DNA from: CAVQBJ01 sp963819075
GTDB taxonomy: Bacteria; Actinomycetota; Thermoleophilia; Solirubrobacterales; Solirubrobacteraceae
Assembly: GCA_963819075.1 (NCBI GenBank)
Contig: CAWFUP010000003.1
Coordinates: 1 to 64,000, forward strand
DNA: 64,000 bases
Reading direction: 5' to 3'
Under the pieces are notes generated by a model, which ran no database searches, was not told the origin of the DNA, and saw only the letters and a list, made by a program, of their open reading frames with translations. Made by a program: the position numbers and the translations under genes. Below, piece after piece: positions 18,186-25,879 of this stretch; positions within the stretch are counted from its first letter, which is position 1, and the number at the start of each line of letters is the position of its first letter.

Positions 18186-18473
18186 TCAGGCCAGCGCACC
18201 GGCGGGCAGCACGAAGCGCAGCGGGGTCCGCGGCTCGGTTGCGCCTGAGAGGCCGACGCGCGGTCCGTGCAGACCGCTTCGGGGCGCTTCCGGCGCCATC
18301 ACCTCGGCCACCCCGGCGTGGTCGGTGATCCACGCCAGCACGGCTGCGAAGTCGCTGCCCGACGCCAGTAGCGCTGCGCGCTCGACGACATCCCCGCCGG
18401 ACGAGTGAGGGCGTGCGAGCCGCCTCACGAGGGCGCGGATCTCGGCGTCGCCGGCTACGTCCTGCGCGCTCAC
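18186..18473 (-). CDS. third gene of an unknown three-gene cassette (95 aa)
   Basis: GTG 18473 overlaps the previous gene's TGA as GTGA, which sets the start. The protein begins SAQDVAGDAEIRALVRRLAR, then has a helical middle (SDFAAVLAWITDHAGVAEV) and a proline/glycine-rich tail ending RTPLRFVLPAGALA. There are no membrane segments, no cysteines and no known motif. It is most likely a small soluble helical protein acting with the two upstream products. Confidence 0.6.
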   Translation of the reverse strand: MSAQDVAGDAEIRALVRRLARPHSSGGDVVERAALLASGSDFAAVLAWITDHAGVAEVMAPEAPRSGLHGPRVGLSGATEPRTPLRFVLPAGALA

Positions 18474-18787
18474 GAGAACTCCGTCACCGAGTAGACGGGA
18501 TGGCTGACACGTGCTGGCGCGCCCTTGCCGCCGTCGTCGGTGTGCACGCAGAACGCCTCGAAGCGCCCATGATCGAGAATCGCGACCACGACGTCGCCGC
18601 CCTGGGAGATCGGCCTGCCGACCTCGATCTCGCGGTCCTGTCCATCGAATCGACAGCTCAGCTTGAAGATCCGCCGCGACCGCGCTGGGCAGCCGGCGGC
18701 GACCAGCGAACGCTCGCGCAGCTTGCTGTAGGCCTCCTCGGCGCACGCTCCCTCCGATTCGACGCCGGCAACGAAGAAGCTCGTCAC
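18470..18787 (-). CDS. second gene of an unknown three-gene cassette (105 aa)
   Basis: It starts at GTG 18787, overlapping the upstream TGA as GTGA, and ends in a TGA that overlaps the next GTG. The text reads SFFVAGVESEGACAEEAYSK, then RSRRIFKLSCRFDGQDREIE, GGDVVVAILDHGRFEAFCVH and SHPVYSVTEFS. This looks like a compact alpha/beta fold with three to four cysteines and an alternating strand pattern. No catalytic motif is recognised. A longer frame on the opposite strand is a shadow. Confidence 0.62.
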   Translation of the reverse strand: MTSFFVAGVESEGACAEEAYSKLRERSLVAAGCPARSRRIFKLSCRFDGQDREIEVGRPISQGGDVVVAILDHGRFEAFCVHTDDGGKGAPARVSHPVYSVTEFS

Positions 18788-18939
18788 TTGCGCCGTGCCT
18801 TGGCCGGAACGGCCGGATAGCGCCGACGCTCCGCGGGCGTCATCTTGCGGATGGTCAGCGAGCCGTCCTTGACCTGGCGCTGGATCTCCTCCAGCTTCAC
18901 GCGCCGACGCTCAGCCGCGCGATCTGCCTGAGTGAGCAT
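18784..18939 (-). CDS. first gene of an unknown three-gene cassette (51 aa, basic)
   Basis: ATG 18939 opens a 51-residue frame starting MLTQADRAAERRRVKLEEIQ, followed by RQVKDGSLTIRKMTPAERRR and ending PAKARRK. It is strongly basic, with a predicted charged helix of about 25 residues, so it could bind nucleic acid or an acidic partner. Its TGA overlaps the GTG of the next gene as GTGA. The overlap and the codon pattern are the main reasons to call it. No family is recognised. Confidence 0.6.
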   Translation of the reverse strand: MLTQADRAAERRRVKLEEIQRQVKDGSLTIRKMTPAERRRYPAVPAKARRK

Positions 18940-19053
18940 CGTTACAGGCTAGCGCGAATGCGGGCTGTGACAGGAATATCGGCGGCCGGCGAGCCTGGGG
19001 CAGGAGGGTTGAGCAACTCGACCCGGGCGAAGCGCAGCGCCCGCGGGCGTCAG

Positions 19054-19347
19054 TTACTTGCCGAGCAGCTTGTCCTTCTGGGCCTGGAACTCATCGTCCG
19101 TCAGGGCGCCGCGATCGCGCAGATCGGCGAGTTTGGTGAGCGCGTCGGCGGTCGCGGCGGGACCGGCCGCGGCGCCGGACTGCACGGGCTGACCACCGAT
19201 GAGGACGTTCTGCCCGCCCATGATGTCCCGAATCTGAGCCTTCCGGTCGTGGATCTGCTTGCGCCGCTCCGCGGGGTTGGAAGACCAGTTCGTGGTCAGC
19301 CCAGCGTACGCCGAGCGGGCGCCGCCGCACGTGCCTACGGCGTGATC
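19054..19347 (-). CDS. SHOCT-domain protein, 5' end uncertain
   Basis: The C-terminus reads ALTKLADLRDRGALTDDEFQ and then AQKDKLLGK, a clear SHOCT (short C-terminal) domain with the L-x-x-L-x-x-x-G-x-I/L-T-x-x-E-F pattern. Upstream, NWSSNPAERRKQIHDRKAQI still reads as protein, but the frame runs back to a TGA at 19350-19348 without a standard start codon. The only ATG is internal (19221), which would give 55 residues. A 5' frameshift is likely. SHOCT domains often mediate oligomerisation or membrane-proximal assembly. Confidence 0.6.
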   Translation of the reverse strand, partial: DHAVGTCGGARSAYAGLTTNWSSNPAERRKQIHDRKAQIRDIMGGQNVLIGGQPVQSGAAAGPAATADALTKLADLRDRGALTDDEFQAQKDKLLGK

Positions 19348-19379
19348 TCAGGGTCCTACGGTGCGCCGCCGGCAGCCCC

Positions 19380-21230
19380 TCAGTAGGCGACCGGTGCGGG
19401 CGGTGACAGGGTGAACGTGTAGTTGTTGCCCGGGCCCGCGAACAGCAGGTTGAGCAGCGGGGTGAACACCGCCGGGAGCACGCCGAACAGACCGCACTTG
19501 GCGAGCGGCGGGAACGTCGTGCTGCCGCTGAACTTCAGCTGACCGTCACCAAGCGAGGACACCGGCCCGTCGAAACTGAGCGGGAAGGTCACCGGGATGC
19601 TCGTCTGGCAGGACCCGAGCGGGATGTTGAGGCCGAACAGGCCGATCGATTTCATCTGCAGCGTCTCCTGCGCCGACCCGCTGATATGCAGGTTGCCGCT
19701 GTCATCGAGCGACGCCGTCCCGGTCGCCGCCCCGGTCTGCACGAGTCCGACCGTTGTACTGAGCGGAATCCCGAACAGCTTGAGCGTCGTCGTGTAGGTC
19801 GGCACGGTGGTGATTCCGTTTTGGAGCTGCTGGCTCGTCAGGTCCGTCGCCCCGCTGAACGTGGAGCCCGGCGGTGTAGTGATGGTGTCGCCGAGCTTCT
19901 TCACCGTCAGCGAAGCGCTCAGCGTCCAGCTGTTGAGCGACACGACGAAGTCCCCGCCACCCGGATTGGCCGTCGACGTCGGCTCCGGCGCGGTCTCGGC
20001 GCAGTCGCTTGGCACCGGCAGCTGTCCGGCGAAGCGGTCACCCAGCCAGCTGACCACCTGTGGCGCGGCCTGGAACTGCGTGGTGATGTGCTCGCCCGGG
20101 TAGAGGACGAACTCATCGGGCACGCCTTCGGCGCAGTACTGCTGCTTGAGCGCTATGTCCTGGGCGAGCGGGATGATCTCATCGGCCTGACCGTGGTACT
20201 GGTACATCGGGACCGTGATCTTGGTCGTCCCGAGTTGCTGCGCGTTGATCGGCGCCGCGACCGCCGGCATCGCCTCGAGCTGAGCGAGCGTCTCGCCGCT
20301 CTGCGTGTACTGGTCGATGCTGGCATTCTCGAACCCGAGCAGCGTCTGGAAGACGCATTGGCTCTTGATCGTCGCGGTGGCCGCCGCGCCGGTGGCGTTC
20401 TCGAGTGCGGACAGGTCGATGGCCGACGGATACTGGTCGCTCAGGCCGAGGATCGCCATCGCGGCGAAGCCGGCGGCGACGTTGTGGTTGAGGTAGTTCG
20501 CGGTGACGAGCAGATTCCCCGGGATGCCGCCGGCAGCGACGCCGATGAGGTTCATCCATGGGTCATAGGAGGGCTGAAGCTGAGCGGCCCAGGCCGCGGC
20601 CTGGCCACCGATCGAGTAGCCCCAGATCGCCGTCCTGGTCCACGGGTTCAACCCGACGCCGGGGATCTGGTCCGCTGCCTTCGCCGCGTCGAGCACCGCA
20701 TGACCCTCGGCGGCTCCGACGCCGAACAACGTCTGCGATCCGGTCGTGTAGCCCTGGTAATCCGTGAGCACGACCGCCCAGCCCTGATTGAGCAAGGCCA
20801 CGATGTTCGCCGTCTCATACTCCGTGCCGGCAGCGAGTTGCGCCGACGGTGCGCAGGACTGCGCGAGACCCTGCGTGCCGGCCGCATAGTCGACGACGGG
20901 CCGCGTGCCCGAACCAGTCCACGCGGCAGTCGGGACGATCACCGTGCCGGTGGCGACGTCCCCGTTGCCGAGGGCGTCGGAGGTGTTGTAGAGGATGTCC
21001 CAGGCCGTGACGCTCGGCGCCTGGCTCCCGAGGCTCAGCGTTGCCGGGCGATACCAGACGAGGGCCCCCGGGCTGCCGCTCGGGAGCGCCGACGGGGGCG
21101 TGTAGAAGGCCGACCCAGCCGGGCCGAGCGTGGGCGCGGCGAGCGCTGACGCCGCGAACGTGAAGCCGGCAAGTACCCCGAATAGCGCGGACAGCGATCC
21201 GGCCGTCGCGCGCAAGCGATTTCGTGTCAT
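19380..21230 (-). CDS. secretory lipase-like alpha/beta hydrolase with C-terminal extension (616 aa)
   Basis: A GGAGT ribosome site lies at 21240-21236 before ATG 21230. Residues 1-32 form a signal peptide. The alpha/beta hydrolase core (about 40-410) has the nucleophile elbow GYSIGG (Ser206), GQADEIIP (Asp350) and YPGEHIT (His381), fitting the secretory lipase (LIP/PGAP-like) family. Four cysteines, C126, C292, C366 and C410, could form disulfides. From about residue 425, after an EPTSTANPGGG linker, a separate ~190-residue beta-rich domain follows. It has hydrophobic stretches and ends NYTFTLSPPAPVAY, and I do not recognise it. The enzyme probably acts on lipid esters outside the cell. Confidence 0.85.
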   Translation of the reverse strand: MTRNRLRATAGSLSALFGVLAGFTFAASALAAPTLGPAGSAFYTPPSALPSGSPGALVWYRPATLSLGSQAPSVTAWDILYNTSDALGNGDVATGTVIVPTAAWTGSGTRPVVDYAAGTQGLAQSCAPSAQLAAGTEYETANIVALLNQGWAVVLTDYQGYTTGSQTLFGVGAAEGHAVLDAAKAADQIPGVGLNPWTRTAIWGYSIGGQAAAWAAQLQPSYDPWMNLIGVAAGGIPGNLLVTANYLNHNVAAGFAAMAILGLSDQYPSAIDLSALENATGAAATATIKSQCVFQTLLGFENASIDQYTQSGETLAQLEAMPAVAAPINAQQLGTTKITVPMYQYHGQADEIIPLAQDIALKQQYCAEGVPDEFVLYPGEHITTQFQAAPQVVSWLGDRFAGQLPVPSDCAETAPEPTSTANPGGGDFVVSLNSWTLSASLTVKKLGDTITTPPGSTFSGATDLTSQQLQNGITTVPTYTTTLKLFGIPLSTTVGLVQTGAATGTASLDDSGNLHISGSAQETLQMKSIGLFGLNIPLGSCQTSIPVTFPLSFDGPVSSLGDGQLKFSGSTTFPPLAKCGLFGVLPAVFTPLLNLLFAGPGNNYTFTLSPPAPVAY

Positions 21231-21465
21231 CGATCACTCCTCCCTCTCGACCCGCCGCGGCTCGTGCCCGATCGGCGCACACCGTTCAAGGACGGCGGCT
21301 CAATCTGGTCAGCGAGTGCTACAGTTTTGCGCACTCTAGGCAGGGTGCGGCTCGCTGTCAAGCCCGCTGCCGCGGGTCCCGGCCCTGCGCGCCGCACACG
21401 GTTCGCGTTGCCCTCGTTGGCGCTGGCGCGGTCCGGCCCGAACCTGGGACAATGCGCCGCACGCC

Positions 21466-22476
21466 GTGCGGGACTTCGAGTCACAGGCCGTCCTAGAGCC
21501 TCTCAGCGAGGCCGCGATCTTCCTCGTTCTGACCGTCGATTCCGGCGCTGAGGACGAGGTGAGCGGCCTGCTGTCGGATGTCGGTGCGTTGCGACGATCG
21601 GTTGGCTTTCGCATCCCCGAGGGAGGGCTGAGCTGTGTGGCTGGCGTCGGCTCCGGGCTGTGGGACCGTCTGTTCGGTGCGCCGCGGCCGGCGGGCCTGC
21701 ATCCGTTCACCGAACTTGCCGGTCCGCGGCACGCGGCGCCGGCGACGTCTGGCGACCTGTTGTTCCACATCCGCGCGCATCGGTTCGACCTGTGCTTCGA
21801 GCTCGCCGAACGGCTGATGAATCGGCTGACCGGCCATGTCCACGCAGTTGACGAGGTGCACGGATTCAGGTCGTTCGACGAACGAGACCTGCTCGGGTTC
21901 GTCGATGGCACCGAGAACCCGGAGGGCGACGCGGCATTCCAAGCGGTCGCGATCGGGGAGGAGGACCCGGACTTCGCGGGCGGGAGCTACGTCATCGTGC
22001 AGAAGTACGTCCACGACCTTGCGGCCTGGGATGCGCTGCCGGTCGAGGCCCAGGAGCGGGTCATTGGGCGCGAGAAGCTCAGCGACATCGAGTTGCCCGA
22101 AGACATCAAGCCCGCCAACTCGCACGTGGCCCTGAACACCATCATCGATGACGACGGCGACCAGAGGCAGATCGTGCGCTTCAACATGCCGTTCGGCCGG
22201 GTCGGTGTGAGCGAGTTCGGTACGTACTTCATCGGCTACGCACGTAGCCCCGACGTGATCGAGGAGATGTTGAGGAACATGTTCATCGGCAAGCCACCCG
22301 GTAACACCGACCGGGTACTGGACTTCTCCACTGCGGTGACGGGCAACCTGTTCTTTGTCCCGACCGTCGACTTTCTCGAAGACCCCCCGGCTCGAAACCC
22401 CTCGGCCGCCGCCAATCGTGGCGCCGCCGAGAACGGTTCGCTTGGCATCGGCAGTCTGCGGGGGGCGTCGTCATGA
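21466..22476 (+). CDS. DyP-type heme peroxidase, encapsulin cargo (336 aa)
   Basis: The start is GTG 21466. The conserved DyP motif GFVDGTENP lies at residues 144-152, with catalytic Asp147. Proximal heme His is H220 (ANSHVAL) and the distal arginine is R238 (IVRFNMPFGR). Residues 324-332 read GSLGIGSLR, almost identical to the GSLGIGSLK tag that docks cargo inside family 1 encapsulins. A flexible NPSAAANRGAAENG linker precedes it. The stop overlaps the encapsulin start as ATGA. The enzyme uses peroxide to oxidise dyes, phenolics or an unknown native substrate and here should be packed in the shell. Confidence 0.95.
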   Translation: MRDFESQAVLEPLSEAAIFLVLTVDSGAEDEVSGLLSDVGALRRSVGFRIPEGGLSCVAGVGSGLWDRLFGAPRPAGLHPFTELAGPRHAAPATSGDLLFHIRAHRFDLCFELAERLMNRLTGHVHAVDEVHGFRSFDERDLLGFVDGTENPEGDAAFQAVAIGEEDPDFAGGSYVIVQKYVHDLAAWDALPVEAQERVIGREKLSDIELPEDIKPANSHVALNTIIDDDGDQRQIVRFNMPFGRVGVSEFGTYFIGYARSPDVIEEMLRNMFIGKPPGNTDRVLDFSTAVTGNLFFVPTVDFLEDPPARNPSAAANRGAAENGSLGIGSLRGASS

Positions 22477-23273
22477 GCCACTTGCTTCGCTCGCACGCGC
22501 CGATCAGCGACGCGGGGTGGGAGCTCCTCGACGGCGAGGCGCGCGGGCGGCTGACCCCGGCTCTCGCCGCCCGCAAGCTCGTCGACTTCTCCGGTCCGCG
22601 CGGATGGGAGTATTCGGCGACGAACCTCGGTCGCACGGACCAGCTGCCGGCGGCTCCCTGTGAGGGAGTGTCGGCACTACAGCGCCGCGTCCTGCCGCTG
22701 GTCGAGCTGCGCGCGGATTTCGAGCTGTCGCGAACCGAGCTGCGCGACGCCGATCGCGGGGCCGGCGACGCCGACCTGGAGGCACTCGATGCGGCCGCGC
22801 GTCACATCGCCGTGGCCGAGAACATCGCTGTGTTCCACGGCTGGCAAGGCGCCATCATCGGGATCAGCGAGGCGTCGCCCCATGATCACGAGCAGCTGGG
22901 CGACTCGGCCGCGCAATACCCGCGGCATGTGGCCGGCGCCGTGGAGCGGCTCCTGGGCAGCGGAATCACCGGGCCGTATGGGCTGGCGCTCGGGCGCGAC
23001 CAATACCGGCGAGTGATCGAGACCGCCGAGCATGGCGGCTACCCGCTACTGGATCATCTGCGCAAGATCCTGGAAGGCCCGATCGTGTGGGCGCCCGGCG
23101 TCAGCGGGGCGCTCGTGGTCAGCTTGCGCGGCGGCGACTTCGTGTTCGAGTCCGGCCAGGACCACTCGATCGGATACGCGTCACACGACGAGGACGTTGT
23201 GCGCCTGTATCTGGAGCAGAGCTTCAGCTTCCACGTCGCCACACCCGAGGCGGCGGTGGCGCTCAAGGCCTAG
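22473..23273 (+). CDS. enc: family 1 encapsulin shell protein (266 aa)
   Basis: The protein starts MSHLLRSHAPISDAGWELLD and continues GEARGRLTPALAARKLVDFS and GPRGWEYSATNLGR, the N-terminal arm of linocin M18/encapsulin proteins that binds the cargo tag on its inner face. The HK97-like fold follows, with VLPLVELRADFELSR, AENIAVFHGWQGAIIGI and the C-terminal QDHSIGYASHDEDVVRLYLE. Length is normal for the T=1 sixty-subunit shell. ATG 22473 overlaps the DyP stop, so cargo and shell are co-translated. No ferritin-like cargo is nearby, so this compartment is probably oxidative rather than for iron storage. Confidence 0.95.
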   Translation: MSHLLRSHAPISDAGWELLDGEARGRLTPALAARKLVDFSGPRGWEYSATNLGRTDQLPAAPCEGVSALQRRVLPLVELRADFELSRTELRDADRGAGDADLEALDAAARHIAVAENIAVFHGWQGAIIGISEASPHDHEQLGDSAAQYPRHVAGAVERLLGSGITGPYGLALGRDQYRRVIETAEHGGYPLLDHLRKILEGPIVWAPGVSGALVVSLRGGDFVFESGQDHSIGYASHDEDVVRLYLEQSFSFHVATPEAAVALKA

Positions 23274-23278
23274 GAGCC

Positions 23279-24682
23279 ATGGGCCGCACGACGGCTCCGC
23301 TTGACCCGGACGGTAGCAAGCAACCGAACGCAGGCATCATGGGACCGATCAGTCATCGCGTCGTTGTCATCGGAGGCGGATTCGGCGGCCTGCACGCCGT
23401 GAAGGGCCTTCGCGGCTCCGGCGTCGACATCACCCTGATCGACCGGCGCAACTTCCACCTGTTCCAGCCGCTCACCTACCAGGTGGCGACCGGCGCGCTG
23501 TCGCCGGGCGAGATCGCCTACCCGCTACGGGCGCTGTTCAAGGACCGTTCCGATGTCCGCGTGCTTCAAGCCGACGTGGCGGACATCGACCTCGAGGGTC
23601 GCGCCGTCCGGCTCGCGAGCCTCGATGACATCGAGCCGGCGCCCGTCCTCTACGACACGCTGGTCGTGGCCGCGGGGTCGGCGTACTCGTACTTCGGGAA
23701 CGAGCAGTGGCGCGAGATCGCAGCCGAGGTCAAGTCCTTGGAGAGCGCCCTCGCGGTGCGCTCGCGGGTCCTGTCGGCCTTCGAGCGAGCCGAGCTAAGT
23801 GACGACCCGGAGATCGACATCGCCGAGCTCACGTTCGTCGTCGTCGGTGCCGGGCCCACCGGAGTGGAGATGGCGGGCCAGATCGCCGAGCTGGCGCGTG
23901 ACACCCTGCGCCACGACTTCCGCTCGATCGACCCCGCGCACGCCCGGATCCTGCTCGTCGAGGCCGCCGACCGCGTGCTCGGCTCGTTCCCGCCGTCCCT
24001 GTCGGACCGCGCCGCGCGCGCCCTCGCACGGCTCGGCGTGACCGTGATGCTCAATCAGATGGTGACCGGGATCGACCGCGAGGAGGTGACCCTGCGCGCG
24101 GGCGATGGCAGCGAGCGCCGGATCCCCTCGCGAACGGTGATCTGGGCGGCCGGCGTGACGGCGTCACCGCTCGCCGGCCTGCTCGGCGACCTCGCGGGGG
24201 CGGAGGTCGATCGCGCCGGGCGGGTGACGGTCGAGTCGAATCTGAGCCTGCCCGACCATCCAGAGATCCTCGCCCTCGGCGACATGGTCCGGGTGCGCGG
24301 CGATGACGGCCAGGCCGTCACATATCCCGGCGTGGCGCCGGTGGCGATCCAGCAGGGCAGCTATGCCGCACGGCTCATTCGCGACCGTCTCGTGGGCAGC
24401 GAGACGCCCTCGTTTCACTACCACGACAAGGGCAACGTCGCGACGATCGGCCGCCGCGCCGCGGTCGTCGACCTGCGCCACCTGCGGCTGAGTGGCACCC
24501 CCGCTTGGCTCGTGTGGCTCGTCGTTCACCTCTGGTATCTCGTCGGCTTCCAGAACCGCCTGCTGGTGGTCATTCGCTGGGCGATCAGCTTCTTCACCCG
24601 CGGGCGCGGCGCGCGCATCATCACGGCGCCCGCGGTGACCGAAGTGTCCACCGGCCAGGCACCCTCACCGCCCGGCCGGTGA
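23279..24682 (+). CDS. type II NADH dehydrogenase-like FAD oxidoreductase (467 aa)
   Basis: AGGAG (23272-23276) overlaps the encapsulin stop but is only two bases from ATG 23279. ATG 23339, just before the Rossmann fold, is a fair alternative start. FAD motif HRVVVIGGGFGGLHAVKGL is followed by NFHLFQPLTYQVATGALSP. The second dinucleotide fold reads FVVVGAGPTGVEMAGQIAEL. LALGDMVRV is the second FAD signature. A hydrophobic C-terminal stretch, WLVWLVVHLWYLVGFQNR, fits membrane attachment of NDH-2. It would pass electrons from NAD(P)H to quinone. Five bases separate it from the encapsulin gene, so it is probably in the same operon. Confidence 0.88.
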   Translation: MGRTTAPLDPDGSKQPNAGIMGPISHRVVVIGGGFGGLHAVKGLRGSGVDITLIDRRNFHLFQPLTYQVATGALSPGEIAYPLRALFKDRSDVRVLQADVADIDLEGRAVRLASLDDIEPAPVLYDTLVVAAGSAYSYFGNEQWREIAAEVKSLESALAVRSRVLSAFERAELSDDPEIDIAELTFVVVGAGPTGVEMAGQIAELARDTLRHDFRSIDPAHARILLVEAADRVLGSFPPSLSDRAARALARLGVTVMLNQMVTGIDREEVTLRAGDGSERRIPSRTVIWAAGVTASPLAGLLGDLAGAEVDRAGRVTVESNLSLPDHPEILALGDMVRVRGDDGQAVTYPGVAPVAIQQGSYAARLIRDRLVGSETPSFHYHDKGNVATIGRRAAVVDLRHLRLSGTPAWLVWLVVHLWYLVGFQNRLLVVIRWAISFFTRGRGARIITAPAVTEVSTGQAPSPPGR

Positions 24683-24752
24683 CGCGTCAGCGAAGGTCTC
24701 CGGTGGCGCCGCCGCGTCGCACGCCGGCGGCAACGGACGCTACGCTCCCTGC

Positions 24753-25829
24753 GTGTCCGTCGGATCGGCCGGGGAGACCAGCGGCGAGCTCGCCCGGCTG
24801 CGGCGCCACTACGAGACGTCGCTCAGCTGGCGCCTGACGCGGCCGGTGCGAGCGGTTGGCCGGTTCGGCCGCGCGCTGCGACCGACACCGGCGTCCGCAG
24901 ACGACGCCGGGCGGGCTCCCGAGGAGCGACTCGACTCGTGGCTGGAGCACTTCTACCGCGAGCGCCTGACGGCGATCGACGTCGCGTGTGCGCAGGACGA
25001 CTCGGCTGCGCGCTACGCCTTGTTTCGCGAGCTCGACGACGAGGTCTGGGCGCTGCTGCTCACCCAGGAGTACGGGCTGTATCCGCACATCCGCGCGCTG
25101 CTACCGGACATGCCCGATCCCGAGCTGCAGGAGCAATGGAACGGCCGCAGCGGCCTGGCGCTGGCGAGTCAGAGCGCGTCCTTCTACGCAAAGTTGCGCG
25201 ACGGCTACGAGCGCCACGCGAGGCGGCCGCTCGCCGATGCGAGCGTCCTCGACTTCGGTTGCGGGTGGGGGCGTCTGACGCGATGCCTGCTGCGCGACGT
25301 GGCGCCCGGCCGCCTGTACGGCTGCGATCCGGTGGAGGGGATTCTCGAGATTTGCCGCGCCAACGGTGTCGCCGCGACGCTGGCTCGCTCCGCGTTCCTG
25401 CCTGATCGGCTCCCGTTCGACGAGCCGTTCGACCTCGCCTTCGCCTTCTCGGTGTTCACCCATCTCTCCGAGGCTGCGCACGAGCGGTGCCTGCGTGCCC
25501 TGCATCGAGCGTTGCGCCCCGGTGGACTCCTCGTCGTGACCGTGCGCCCGCCGGCGTACCTGGAGTACTGCGCGCTCATGCACCCCGTGCTGGACGCGCT
25601 CGGCGCCGACGTTCCGGCGGCGCTGACGGCTCCGCGCTACCTGTTCGTCCCGCACGCCGCCGTCCCAGTGCACCCGCAGCTGCGCGACGGGGGCGAGATC
25701 GACTACGGCGAGACGGTCATCACGTTCGCGTACATGCGCGAGCGCTGGTCGGAGTTGTTCGAGCTGCTCGAGGTCCGCCTGCTGCTCGACGATCCGCACC
25801 AGGTGATGGCGACGATGCGGCGGCGGTAG
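24753..25829 (+). CDS. class I SAM-dependent methyltransferase (358 aa)
   Basis: The start is GTG 24753. The N-terminal piece SLSWRLTRPVRAVGRFGRAL (residues 23-42) matches the short motif often found in proteins of polysaccharide clusters. A helical region follows. The SAM site VLDFGCGWG lies at 165-173, GCDPVEGILEICR supplies the acidic residue of motif 2, and FDLAFAFSVFTHLS with LRPGGLLVVTVRPP gives motifs 4-5. The acceptor is unknown; a glycan or small molecule is suggested by the N-terminal motif. The gene stands alone before a hairpin at 25830. Confidence 0.82.
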   Translation: MSVGSAGETSGELARLRRHYETSLSWRLTRPVRAVGRFGRALRPTPASADDAGRAPEERLDSWLEHFYRERLTAIDVACAQDDSAARYALFRELDDEVWALLLTQEYGLYPHIRALLPDMPDPELQEQWNGRSGLALASQSASFYAKLRDGYERHARRPLADASVLDFGCGWGRLTRCLLRDVAPGRLYGCDPVEGILEICRANGVAATLARSAFLPDRLPFDEPFDLAFAFSVFTHLSEAAHERCLRALHRALRPGGLLVVTVRPPAYLEYCALMHPVLDALGADVPAALTAPRYLFVPHAAVPVHPQLRDGGEIDYGETVITFAYMRERWSELFELLEVRLLLDDPHQVMATMRRR

Positions 25830-25846
25830 AGCCGAGCGCCTCGGCT
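25830..25846. terminator. short hairpin between convergent genes
   Basis: AGCCGAG and CTCGGCT pair around a CGC loop immediately after the methyltransferase stop, 33 bases before the end of the convergent hydrolase gene. There is no U tract, so strength is uncertain. Confidence 0.4.
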
Positions 25847-25879
25847 CGATGAGCGGAGGGGCGAGGCGAACGCTGATCG

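Noticed and set aside
19686..21149. A 487-codon plus-strand frame opposite the lipase gene
   Set aside because: It has no hydrophobic leader or motif. The lipase has a signal peptide and a full catalytic triad.
23087..23278. N-terminal extension of the NDH-2-like protein into the encapsulin gene
   Set aside because: It overlaps the encapsulin C-terminus in another frame and reads as Arg-rich shadow.
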